From Deefgea chitinilytica (GTDB taxonomy: Bacteria > Pseudomonadota > Gammaproteobacteria > Burkholderiales > Chitinibacteraceae): 64,000 nucleotides of DNA. The notes below the pieces were generated by a model. That model saw only the letters and a program-made list of their open reading frames with translations, had not been told where the DNA came from and searched no databases. Shown here in pieces: positions 52,099-60,020 of this stretch. The position numbers and the translations under genes were made by a program. The stretch is taken from positions 356,730 to 420,729 of the forward strand of contig NZ_WOFE01000003.1 of assembly GCF_016881405.1 (NCBI RefSeq), in the 5' to 3' direction. Every line of letters begins with the position of its first letter. Positions within the stretch are counted from its first letter, which is position 1.

Positions 52099-52485
52099 TT
52101 GAAAGCCCAAGACGAAGCCATCACGCAAACTGTACTCACCTTTGCCCAGCCTGTGCTGGTGGGATTGCCCAAGCCTTGCTCGAAAGAGCAATTCGCCGGC
52201 GTCATGCGCACTGTGTTGACGGTGTGGAATGCGGTGGTGATAGATGGTTTAGACGGCGGCGATACGCATGAAACCGCCGTATTGGCGACCATCGCCGCCG
52301 CGCCCAAGCCAGTGCAGTTGATGGTGAAGCGGCTGATCAAACGTAAAAAAACCAAGTTCGCCGAGTTTGATCAAGTCATTGGTCAGCATTGGGTGCATGA
52401 GCAAGGTGGGGAAGTGTTGTTTGGCTGTGAGGTGGCGGTTGTTGAGCAGCCCGCGCCAAGTGGTGTGCCGTTTAAGTTGAAGTAG
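52099..52485 (+). CDS. Uncharacterised protein downstream of pyrD
   Basis: 128 residues from a TTG at 52099, chosen because AAGG at 52087-52090 is 8 nt upstream; a TTG at 52081 would precede the SD. It is soluble, with the central segment FAGVMRTVLTVWNAVVIDGLDGGD and a basic patch KRLIKRKKTKF. I do not recognise the family. It lies 27 bp after pyrD and is probably cotranscribed. Confidence 0.7.
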   Translation: MKAQDEAITQTVLTFAQPVLVGLPKPCSKEQFAGVMRTVLTVWNAVVIDGLDGGDTHETAVLATIAAAPKPVQLMVKRLIKRKKTKFAEFDQVIGQHWVHEQGGEVLFGCEVAVVEQPAPSGVPFKLK

Positions 52486-52544
52486 TGCCGGCGACACCGA
52501 TTGTTGATGTGATGGTCGGGCTGATATTCAGTGGAGATTCGGAT

Positions 52545-52790
52545 ATGTCTGCAAAACAATACTGGTTTCCTGCAAAAAAATATGGTTTTGGGTGGTGTAT
52601 GCCCCTGTGCTGGCAGGGTTGGTGTGTTTTAGCTGCATACGTCATCCCAGTTATTTTGGCCGCAATGTTTAAATTACCAGATCGTGAGCCCGCATTGTTT
52701 TGGTTTGTGTTTGCATTGCAGACATTGGTTTATTTTGTGATGTGTTGGTGGAAGGGTGAGCCACCTCAGTGGCGCTGGGGTACTAAATAA
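52545..52790 (+). CDS. Small two-helix membrane protein, uncharacterised
   Basis: 81 residues from ATG 52545 with GGAG 9 nt upstream. It has two hydrophobic segments (about residues 22-41 and 50-70), a Trp-rich N-terminus WFPAKKYGFGWCMPLCWQGW and a short basic tail. Similar YGxGW-xxxWQGW small membrane proteins are widespread, function unknown. The repeat copy B follows directly. Confidence 0.7.
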   Translation: MSAKQYWFPAKKYGFGWCMPLCWQGWCVLAAYVIPVILAAMFKLPDREPALFWFVFALQTLVYFVMCWWKGEPPQWRWGTK

Positions 52791-52824
52791 GCGTGTGAAC
52801 GCCGCAACATCGCAGGCGGGTGTG

Positions 52825-53024
52825 ACCCGCGGCACTCACTTTTCTTGCTTCGCCAAGAAAAGTAAGCAAAAGAAGGCGACCCCAGTATCTGCGTCGGCTG
52901 CGCCGATTCCCTCGCTGTGGACAATCGGCAAGGCGGCGGGTTTTAACAAAACAGAACCCGCCGAAACCCCCTTGCTGCTTGTTCCTCGCTCGGCGCGATA
53001 CAAGGGATTTTGCGCAGCTCAACG
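52825..53024 (-). repeat. Composite intergenic repeat, copy B (inverted)
   Basis: This is the reverse complement of the copy A/C layout. The hairpin ACTTTTCTTG/CAAGAAAAGT (52838-52847 with 52854-52863) and GTAAGCAAAAGAAGGCGACC match copy C almost base for base over about 65 bp. The far end carries the tag CGTTGAGCTGCG (53024-53013 on the minus strand). The middle is different. No gene is supported in 52791-53185. Confidence 0.75.
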
Positions 53025-53185
53025 AGGCTTTGAATTTTATAGATGTATTATCTTCTGAGGATTGTTGTTAAAGGCTTGTAGTTGAATACATCGGATTCGG
53101 TATGTTGACTCGGTAAATGTTGGGTTGCATAGGCTTAGCCCAACTAGGCTACTCAATTAACCACTTGGAATTAGATAGATTTTTC

Positions 53186-53938
53186 ATGAAAGTTGTTAAT
53201 TGGAACTGCAATGGTGGTTTGAGAAATAAGACAGCGGTCTTGGATCTGCTTGATGCTGATCTACTGGTTATTCAGGAATGTGAAGATCCAGCCCGTGCTA
53301 CCCAAGCATATTTAGACTGGGCTGGAAATTATGTGTGGCATGGCAAAGATAAGAATAAAGGGATTGGCATTTTTGCCCGCAAAGGTAATCGCGTAGAAGC
53401 GTTGGATTGGAGGGGCGAATACACATTGCAATTATTGGATGCTGGGCGAAAGATAACGTGGGTGAGTGAGCAGCTAGAATGTTTTTTGCCATGTTTGATG
53501 AATGGTACGCATACCGTATTGGGGGCTTGGACAAAACAGGCTAAATCACCAAACTTTCAATATATTGGGCAGTTTTGGCTTTATTTGCAGATGCATAAAG
53601 CCAAATTAAGCCAGTTGAATACGTTGATTTGTGCTGATTTGAATAGCAATACAATCTGGGATGAGTGGGATCGGCTTTGGAATCACAGCGATGTGGTCGA
53701 TGAATTATCAGTTTTGGGTCTGCAAAGTGTTTATCACACTATTCGTAAAGAGGCTCAAGGTAAAGAGACTCAACCCACCTTCTACTTGCATCGCAATCTA
53801 GCGAAACCTTTTCATATCGATTATGTTTTTGCATCCCAAGACCTGCTGAATAGTTGTAGTTTGGAAGCTACCGAGTCTAGTTTTTGGTTAAGTTATAGCG
53901 ATCATTTGCCAATGATTGTAACGATTGATGATGTTTGA
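53186..53938 (+). CDS. EEP-superfamily endonuclease/exonuclease/phosphatase protein
   Basis: 250 residues from ATG 53186 (MKVVNWNCNGGLRNK); in-frame codons before it lack homology. The Mg-dependent EEP active site is complete: N7 in NWNCN, E31 in IQEC, D151 and N153 in CADLNSN, the HIDYVFAS strand and D239-H240 in SDHLP. No signal peptide, so it is cytoplasmic. It could be a DNA or RNA nuclease or a phosphatase; similar stand-alone proteins are uncharacterised. It is isolated from other genes and flanked by inverted copies of a repeat. Confidence 0.88.
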   Translation: MKVVNWNCNGGLRNKTAVLDLLDADLLVIQECEDPARATQAYLDWAGNYVWHGKDKNKGIGIFARKGNRVEALDWRGEYTLQLLDAGRKITWVSEQLECFLPCLMNGTHTVLGAWTKQAKSPNFQYIGQFWLYLQMHKAKLSQLNTLICADLNSNTIWDEWDRLWNHSDVVDELSVLGLQSVYHTIRKEAQGKETQPTFYLHRNLAKPFHIDYVFASQDLLNSCSLEATESSFWLSYSDHLPMIVTIDDV

Positions 53939-54087
53939 AAGATATTCATCTATGCAGTGCATGCTTGGTGATGAAGTTCTGAAATTAGAATTAATCGTTC
54001 TTTGCGTTTGATATTTTTTAATGTATCACTGCCAATTCCTTGATGAATGATGCTTGGATGGCAATACATAGTTGAAGTTTCGCGAGA

Positions 54088-54190
54088 CGCTGAGCTGGGT
54101 AAAACCCTTGGCGTCAAGCCGACGAAGTCGGCGCAGATGCAGGGTCGCCTTCTTTTGCTTACTTTTCTTGGCGAAGCAAGAAAAGTAAGT
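54088..54190 (+). repeat. Composite intergenic repeat, copy C
   Basis: It starts with the tag CGCTGAGCTGGG (54088-54099) and ends with the hairpin CTTACTTTTCTTG/CAAGAAAAGTAAG (54158-54170 with 54177-54189). It is shorter than copies A and B. The surrounding 53939-54363 contains no gene I can support. Confidence 0.75.
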
Positions 54191-54281
54191 GCCGCGCGGC
54201 ATTAGCGCGACTTAGGTTAGAAGTAAGTTGCACAAAAAAGTAGTACACAAAATAACTAGAAAATAAAAACGAATTTAAGGT

Positions 54282-54326
54282 GTATTTGATTGTAGCTATT
54301 GATTATCAATGGCTGTAATCAAATAC
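54282..54326 (+). promoter_or_regulatory. 45-bp dyad upstream of rnfA
   Basis: The outer arms GTATTTGATT (54282-54291) and AATCAAATAC (54317-54326) are perfect. The inner arms ATTGAT/ATCAAT (54298-54303 with 54305-54310) are also perfect around a single T at 54304. A possible -10 TATAGA lies at 54331-54336. The dyad is therefore placed like an operator or activator site at the -35 of the rnf promoter. Confidence 0.6.
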
Positions 54327-54363
54327 GTCGTATAGATAGCATGTCTCAAGACAGGGAAACACC

Positions 54364-54945
54364 ATGGATTTGAATCATTACCTTTTATTACTCGTCGGCG
54401 CGGTGTTGGTTAATAACGTTGTGCTGGTGCGGATTTTGGGGCTTTGCCCGTTTATGGGCGTGTCGAAAAAACTCGAAGCCTCGATTGGTATGGGCTTGGC
54501 CACGGCATTCGTGCTAACGCTGGCGTCGGGTACGTCGTGGATGATTGACCAAGTGCTGATTGCTTGGCATCTGGAGTACCTGCGCACGTTGGCGTTTATC
54601 GTCGTCATCGCGGCGATTGTGCAATTTACCGAGATGTTCATCCACAAAGCTAGCCCAGTGCTGTATCAAGCACTAGGGATTTATTTGCCGCTGATTACCA
54701 CCAACTGCGCCGTGTTGGGGGTGCCGTTGATTAATTCCACCAGTAACCACTCTTTTGTTGAGTCGCTGGTGTTTGGTTTTGGCTCGGCAGTTGGGTTCTC
54801 GTTGATTTTGATTTTGTTCGCCGCGATGCGCGAGCGAATGGAAGGCGCGGATATTCCGCAGGCGTTTAAAGGCACCCCCGCGGCGTTTATCACGGCGGGC
54901 TTGATGAGTTTGGCGTTTATGGGTTTTGCAGGATTGGTTAAGTAG
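54364..54945 (+). CDS. rsxA: Ion-translocating electron transport complex subunit A
   Basis: 193 residues with six membrane helices. It belongs to the Rnf/Rsx complex that couples ferredoxin:NAD+ electron transfer to ion pumping, and in Escherichia coli reduces SoxR. The family signatures are [20 protein letters not shown], in TM1, and [14 protein letters not shown], whose Cys belongs to the membrane-embedded Fe-S site proposed between RnfA and RnfE. First gene of the operon. Confidence 0.97.
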   Translation: MDLNHYLLLLVGAVLVNNVVLVRILGLCPFMGVSKKLEASIGMGLATAFVLTLASGTSWMIDQVLIAWHLEYLRTLAFIVVIAAIVQFTEMFIHKASPVLYQALGIYLPLITTNCAVLGVPLINSTSNHSFVESLVFGFGSAVGFSLILILFAAMRERMEGADIPQAFKGTPAAFITAGLMSLAFMGFAGLVK

Positions 54946-54946
54946 A

Positions 54947-55016
54947 GTGAAGTGTGAGGCGTGAGGCGTGAGGTGTTGTTGACCTTGTTCCTTACCTCTG
55001 ACACATCACTCCTCAC
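54947..55016 (+). repeat. GTGAGG/CCTCAC hairpin repeat, copy 2
   Basis: It starts GTGAAGTGTGAGGCGTGAGG one base after the rsxA stop and ends CACTCCTCAC (55007-55016), 9 bp before rsxB. Its first 30 bp match copy 1 at 50949 with two differences; the loop is different. Being inside an operon, it probably acts on the RNA. Confidence 0.75.
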
Positions 55017-55025
55017 GGAGTAAGC

Positions 55026-55589
55026 ATGAGTTTTCTATTAGCACTGGCCCTGATGGCCGGATTGGCAGTTTTGTTAGGCGCTGTTCTGGGCTGGGCAGCG
55101 ATTAAATACAAGGTCGACGAAGATCCGCTGGTCGATAAAATCGACGCGATTTTGCCGCAAACCCAATGTGGTCAATGCAGCTATCCCGGCTGTAAGCCGT
55201 ATGCCACCGCGATTGCCAATGAAGAGGCTGAAATTAATCGTTGCCCGCCCGGAGGCGAAGACGGGATTCGCAAATTAGCCGAATTGCTTGGTAAAGATTT
55301 TATCCCGTTTGATGACGGTGGCGCAGGCGCGGCTGAGAAGCCGCGTGCAGTGGCGGTAATTCGCGAAGACACTTGCATTGGCTGTACGCTGTGTATTCAA
55401 GCTTGCCCAGTGGATGCCATTGTTGGCGCAGCCAAACATCTGCACACGGTGATTGAATCTGAATGCACGGGTTGTGAGTTGTGTATTGCACCGTGTCCGG
55501 TCGATTGTATCGATATGGTCACCGTGGGCGAAAATGTGAATAACTGGAAATGGCGCTACCCTGTCATTCAATTGAAGCAGGTGGCCTAA
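55026..55589 (+). CDS. rsxB: Ion-translocating electron transport complex subunit B
   Basis: 187 residues. An N-terminal membrane anchor (about 4-26) precedes an Fe-S domain with C48, C51, C56 and C73 (CGQCSYPGC...CPPGG). Two 4Fe-4S ferredoxin motifs follow, [12 protein letters not shown] and [12 protein letters not shown]. This is the probable entry point for electrons. It is shorter than forms with six clusters found in clostridia. rsxC starts one base after the stop. Confidence 0.97.
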   Translation: MSFLLALALMAGLAVLLGAVLGWAAIKYKVDEDPLVDKIDAILPQTQCGQCSYPGCKPYATAIANEEAEINRCPPGGEDGIRKLAELLGKDFIPFDDGGAGAAEKPRAVAVIREDTCIGCTLCIQACPVDAIVGAAKHLHTVIESECTGCELCIAPCPVDCIDMVTVGENVNNWKWRYPVIQLKQVA

Positions 55590-55590
55590 G

Positions 55591-57624
55591 ATGACGACGA
55601 TGGAATTTACTCGGCAAATTTTCCCATTCCACGGTGGTGTCCATCCACCAGAAATGAAAGACCTTTCCAATCGTACGCCGATTGTGAACATGCCAATCCC
55701 GAAAAAACTGGTCATCCCGCTGCAGCAAAGTATTGGTAATAGCGCAGAGCCGGTGGTGAATGTCGGCGACCTGGTGCTCAAAGGCCAGTTATTGGCGGCC
55801 AGTAATGGCAGCGTTTCTGCTGCAGTACACGCACCCACTTCCGGCAAAGTGATCGCGATTGACGCCCAACAAGTGGCGCACCCGTCTGGCTTGGCCGAGT
55901 TGTGCATTACGCTAGAAACCGATGGCCGTGATGAGTGGATTAAAAAAGAGAAATTCGATTGGCAAGCGGCAATGGCGCGGGGCGACGCGAAAGCCGTTCG
56001 TGACTATTTGCAAGAAATGGGCGTCGTCGGGCAGGGCGGAGCGGTGTTCCCGTCGCACTTGAAATTGTTTGGCCGTGAGGCGCTCGAAACTTTGGTGATT
56101 AATGGCGCAGAGTGCGAGCCGTATATCACGTGTGACGACCGCTTGATGCGCGAACGTGCGCTGGAAATCGTCGCCGGCATTTCGATTGTTCGCCAAATGC
56201 TCAACGCCAAACAGGTGTTGATCGGCATTGAAGACAATAAGCCCGAAGCTGTGGCGGCACTGCGTGAAGTGCTCAAAACCTGTGGTTTTGCTGCTGAAGT
56301 CGTCGTGGTGCCAACGCTCTACCCATCGGGTGGCGCTAAGCAATTGATCAAATTGCTGACCAATATTGAAGTACCGAGTGGTGTCCGTTCGACTGAATTG
56401 GGCGTGCAATGTTTTAACGTTGCGACGGTGTACAGTATTTATGCTGCACTCGAGCAAGCCGAGCCGGTGATCTCGCGGATCGTGACGCTCACTGGCAATG
56501 TCGAGCGGCCAGGTAATATTGAAGCGCTGATCGGCACGCCGATCGATGATTTGCTGAAGTTTGCGGGTGTGAAAGCAATTGCCGATTGCATCTATGGCGG
56601 ACCGATGATGGGCTTTACGCTGCCATCGACCAAAGTGGGGCTGACCAAGGCAGGTAACTGCGTTATTGCGATGGACGCAGCGCATTTTCCTGAAAAACCA
56701 CGCGAAATGCCGTGTATTCGTTGCGGTGAATGTGCAGTGGCCTGTCCTGCTGAATTGCAGCCTATGGATTTGTACTGGTTTGCGCGCGCCAAAAACTTTG
56801 GCAAGGCGCAAGAGTGGAATCTATTTGACTGCATCGAATGCGGCGCTTGCGCTTATGTTTGCCCATCGAGCATTCAATTGGTCGATTATTACCGCTTTGC
56901 CAAGTCTGAAATCTGGGACGCTGAACGCGCTAAGAAATCAGCCGATACCGCGCGCGAACGTCACGAATTTAAACAATTCCGTGAAGAGCGTGAGAAAGAA
57001 GAAAAAGCGGCTCGACTCGCCGCGAAGTCTGCGCCTAAGCCTACCGCCTCGTCAGGCGCTACGCCTGCTGATGCGGAGGATGACAAAGCGGCCAAGATTC
57101 GTGCTGCAATGGCGCGCGCTGCCGCCGCAAAAGGTGAAGCGCCAGCTGAAATCGCCGCGCCAGCCCTTGATCCAGAGAAAGCTGCCAAGATTAAAGCGGC
57201 GATGGAAAAACGTGCTGCAGAAAAAGCAGAACTGGACGCGCTAAGCCCAGAAGAAAAAGCCCAGCGCGACTTGGATAAAAAAGCCAAGATTGAAGCGGCA
57301 ATGGCTGCTGCAGCAGCGAAAAAAGCAGCCAAAGCGGCAGGTGAAGCTGCTGAAGTTGTCGCGCCCGCCGAGCCTGTTGTTGAAAAGCCAGCGATTGACG
57401 ATGAAAAAGCCGCTAAGATTCGTGCCGCGATGGCCGCTGCGGCCGCGAAAAAAGCAGCCAAAGAGGCTGGTGAAGCAGCTCCAGTCGCGCCAGTTGAAAC
57501 ACCAGCCGAGCCTGCCAGCGAAAAACCAGCAATCGATGAAGAAAAAGCCGCCAAGATTCGTGCTGCAATGGCGGCAGCGGCGGCCAAAAAAGCGGCGAAA
57601 CAAGCCGCAGAGGGAAAAGAATGA
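55591..57624 (+). CDS. rsxC: Ion-translocating electron transport complex subunit C with Ala/Lys repeats
   Basis: 677 residues. The NADH/FMN-binding core resembles the 51-kDa subunit of complex I (GGAVFPSHLK, INGAECEPYITCDD). Two 4Fe-4S motifs follow, C375, C378, C381, C385 and C414, C417, C420, C424. From about residue 480 the protein becomes a highly charged Ala/Lys tail with five copies of an AAKIRAAMAAAAAKKAAK-like unit separated by Pro/Glu linkers. Enteric RsxC has a similar tail of variable length, so this is a family trait, not an error. It overlaps rsxD by 4 bp. Confidence 0.96.
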   Translation: MTTMEFTRQIFPFHGGVHPPEMKDLSNRTPIVNMPIPKKLVIPLQQSIGNSAEPVVNVGDLVLKGQLLAASNGSVSAAVHAPTSGKVIAIDAQQVAHPSGLAELCITLETDGRDEWIKKEKFDWQAAMARGDAKAVRDYLQEMGVVGQGGAVFPSHLKLFGREALETLVINGAECEPYITCDDRLMRERALEIVAGISIVRQMLNAKQVLIGIEDNKPEAVAALREVLKTCGFAAEVVVVPTLYPSGGAKQLIKLLTNIEVPSGVRSTELGVQCFNVATVYSIYAALEQAEPVISRIVTLTGNVERPGNIEALIGTPIDDLLKFAGVKAIADCIYGGPMMGFTLPSTKVGLTKAGNCVIAMDAAHFPEKPREMPCIRCGECAVACPAELQPMDLYWFARAKNFGKAQEWNLFDCIECGACAYVCPSSIQLVDYYRFAKSEIWDAERAKKSADTARERHEFKQFREEREKEEKAARLAAKSAPKPTASSGATPADAEDDKAAKIRAAMARAAAAKGEAPAEIAAPALDPEKAAKIKAAMEKRAAEKAELDALSPEEKAQRDLDKKAKIEAAMAAAAAKKAAKAAGEAAEVVAPAEPVVEKPAIDDEKAAKIRAAMAAAAAKKAAKEAGEAAPVAPVETPAEPASEKPAIDEEKAAKIRAAMAAAAAKKAAKQAAEGKE

Positions 57625-58691
57625 TTCGTACATCACCGCATCTTGTGAAGCCAACGCCACTGCAAATTGTGATGCTCAAAGTGGCGGCAGCACTGCTGCC
57701 GGGTATTGCGGCCTACGTTTGGGTATTTGGTGCAGGGATTTTGTTGCAACTCTTACTCGCGTCTGTAACGGCCATTGCCACTGAGGCCGCGTGCCTGAAA
57801 TTACGTAACTATCCGATCAAACCCTTTATTACCGATGGTTCGGCGATTGTGACGGCTTGGCTGCTCGCATTGTCGCTGCCGCCTTTATCGGCGTGGTGGA
57901 TGGTGGTGCTAGCGACCATCATTGCGATTGCCTTGGCTAAGCATCTCTACGGTGGTTTGGGGCAAAATCCGTTTAATCCGGCGATGGTGGGTTTTGCGGT
58001 GATGATCGTGTCGTTTCCAGCGCAAATGTCACGCTGGAATGCACCCTTGGGTATCGCTGGTGTCGATCTGACTGCTTGGCAGCAGTTTGGGTATATCTTT
58101 ACAGGTAATCTTCCAAATGGCTTAGCCTTCGATACCCTCGCATCCGCTACGCCGCTTGATGCGGTGAAAACGGCTTTGCTGCAATCGCATAGCATGGCTG
58201 AAATTTTTAGTGGTGCGATTTTCCAAGTGGGCTTTGCGAACTGGTTGCCAAGCCAAATGGCGCTTATTGCGGTGGCGTATTTGTTGGGCGGCCTTTTTTT
58301 GCTGCAACAGCGCGTGATTCAATGGCATTTGCCAGTCGCATTTTTGGCGGTGCTAGCAGGAATGTCGGGTCTGTTTTATTTGATCGATCCTGCGCATTAC
58401 ACCAGTCCATCGTTTCATTTATTCAGCGGCGCAGCGATGCTCGGCGCATTTTTTATCGTTACCGATCCCGTGAGCGGCCCGACTACGCCACGTGGCCGTT
58501 TGATTTATGGCGGATTGATCGGTTTGCTGACTTGGTTGATTCGCACGTACGGCGGTTATCCCGACGGAGTGGCGTTTGCGGTGTTGATTATGAATATTGC
58601 CACGCCGTTTATTGATCAATACACGCAGCCAGCGGTTTTCGGTCGAAAAAACGAACCAAGCGGTAGTCGGAAAAAGGGAGCGAAGGCATGA
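57621..58691 (+). CDS. rsxD: Ion-translocating electron transport complex subunit D
   Basis: 356 residues with about nine membrane helices. It binds FMN covalently through a Thr; the likely site here is DTLASATPLD, which matches the family's ATPL motif. The segment LYGGLGQNPFNPAMVGFA and the motif TDPVSGPTTPRGR are conserved. Overlapping starts and stops (ATGA) link it to rsxC and rsxG. Confidence 0.96.
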   Translation: MIRTSPHLVKPTPLQIVMLKVAAALLPGIAAYVWVFGAGILLQLLLASVTAIATEAACLKLRNYPIKPFITDGSAIVTAWLLALSLPPLSAWWMVVLATIIAIALAKHLYGGLGQNPFNPAMVGFAVMIVSFPAQMSRWNAPLGIAGVDLTAWQQFGYIFTGNLPNGLAFDTLASATPLDAVKTALLQSHSMAEIFSGAIFQVGFANWLPSQMALIAVAYLLGGLFLLQQRVIQWHLPVAFLAVLAGMSGLFYLIDPAHYTSPSFHLFSGAAMLGAFFIVTDPVSGPTTPRGRLIYGGLIGLLTWLIRTYGGYPDGVAFAVLIMNIATPFIDQYTQPAVFGRKNEPSGSRKKGAKA

Positions 58692-59320
58692 AAACCATGG
58701 TGCAAAATGGCGTTCGTGGCGCGCTGACTTTGTTGGTGTTTGCAGTGATCTTTACTGCGCTGATGGCGGGAACGTATGCGCTCACCAAAGATATCGTCGC
58801 GGAAAATGAGCGTAAAGCTAAAGTCGCCTTGATTGCGCAAGTGCTACCCGCAGGCAGCTTTGATAATGACATCCTGAAAGACGCAATTTCGCAAGACGCC
58901 GCTGCGCTCAAGCAATTGAATGCAGAAGCCGGTTCGCAAATCTTCCTCGCGCAAAAAGACGGCAAAACGAACGCCGTTGTCGTCGAAACCATCGCGCCAG
59001 ATGGTTATTCGGGCAAGATTAAATTGCTGGTTGGTGTTGCCGCTGATGGTCGCGTGCTCGGGGTGCGTGTTGTTGCACATAAAGAAACGCCGGGGCTGGG
59101 TGATTATATTGATGCCGCCAAATCGGCTTGGATTGCCCAATTTGAAGGTAAATCGCTTTCCGCGCCGCGTGCTGATGAGTGGAAAGTCAAAAAAGACGGT
59201 GGTCAGTTTGATTATATCGCTGGCGCGACGATCAGCCCGCGCGCCGTGGTGAAAGCCGTTAAGAATACGCTGGATTACGTCGCGGCTCAGCATGCCGCAC
59301 TATTTGGAGCCGCATCATGA
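58688..59320 (+). CDS. rsxG: Ion-translocating electron transport complex subunit G
   Basis: 210 residues. It has one N-terminal membrane helix and a periplasmic FMN-binding domain. The flavinylation motif AGATIS has the acceptor Thr at residue 181. VVAHKETPGLGDYI is another family marker. A flavin transferase (ApbE) is needed for modification, and no apbE gene lies in this window. Overlaps rsxE by 4 bp. Confidence 0.96.
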   Translation: MKTMVQNGVRGALTLLVFAVIFTALMAGTYALTKDIVAENERKAKVALIAQVLPAGSFDNDILKDAISQDAAALKQLNAEAGSQIFLAQKDGKTNAVVVETIAPDGYSGKIKLLVGVAADGRVLGVRVVAHKETPGLGDYIDAAKSAWIAQFEGKSLSAPRADEWKVKKDGGQFDYIAGATISPRAVVKAVKNTLDYVAAQHAALFGAAS

Positions 59321-60018
59321 TGAGCTGGAGCGACGCAAAGTCGATTATTTACAACAGCATTTGGAAGCAAAATCAGGGCGTCGTCGCCATTTTGGGGATG
59401 TGCCCTGTGCTGGTGATGTCGAGTAATATCATCAATGGTGTATCGCTCGGTTTGGCGACGAGCGTGGTGATGTTGATTTCGGGCGCGGCCATTGCAGCAA
59501 TTCGTGAATTTGTACCGAACGAGCTGCGCGCGCCGATTTTTATTCTGATTATCGCCGCGCTGGTGACGATGGTTGATTTGCTGATGAATTCGTATGTGCA
59601 CGATTTATACGTGGTGCTGGGGATTTTCATTCCGCTGATTACGACCAATTGCATCGTGCTGGCGCGCGCTGAAGCCTATGCATCCAAAAATGGTGTGGCC
59701 GCTTCCGCGCTTGATGGTTTCATGATGGGCTTGGGCCTCACTATGGTATTGGCCATTTTGGGGGCGATGCGCGAATTGGTTGGTAAAGGTACTTTGTTAT
59801 CTGGCATCGATTTGGTGTTTGGCGCGAGCGCTAAGTCGTGGATCATTCACGTGGTTCCTGCCGAATACAACTACCAATTTCTGCTCGCCATCCTGCCACC
59901 GGGCGCGTTTATTGGGCTGGGGTTTTTGATTGCGGGTAAGCAAGCGCTAGATCGTCGCGCTGAGGCGAAGGCGAAATTGGCGGCGAAACAAATTCAATTG
60001 AAAGAGCAGGCTGCTTAA
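59317..60018 (+). CDS. rsxE: Ion-translocating electron transport complex subunit E
   Basis: 233 residues with six membrane helices. It is a paralogue of RsxA in the same complex, with opposite topology. It has NQGVVAILGMCPVLVMSSNIINGVSLGLAT and IPLITTNCIVLARAEAYASKN, the mirror of the RsxA Fe-S Cys. The charged tail after about residue 205 is extra-membrane. nth follows after 2 bp. Confidence 0.96.
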   Translation: MMSWSDAKSIIYNSIWKQNQGVVAILGMCPVLVMSSNIINGVSLGLATSVVMLISGAAIAAIREFVPNELRAPIFILIIAALVTMVDLLMNSYVHDLYVVLGIFIPLITTNCIVLARAEAYASKNGVAASALDGFMMGLGLTMVLAILGAMRELVGKGTLLSGIDLVFGASAKSWIIHVVPAEYNYQFLLAILPPGAFIGLGFLIAGKQALDRRAEAKAKLAAKQIQLKEQAA

Positions 60019-60020
60019 TT

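Noticed and set aside
52756..53058. 100-codon + frame running through repeat copy B
   Set aside because: It is read through a non-coding repeat (peptide GTHFSCFAKKSKQKKATP), with no SD and low-complexity content. Such frames recur wherever the repeat occurs.
54298..54310. ATTGATTATCAAT as an FNR or Fur box
   Set aside because: FNR half sites need a 4-bp gap and here it is 1 bp. Only the central 9 bp resemble a Fur box, so I left the regulator open.
56961..57587. Long Ala/Ser-rich open frame on the minus strand (208 codons) opposite rsxC
   Set aside because: It is the antisense image of the RsxC repeat tail. It has no SD and its repeats mirror those of the real gene.
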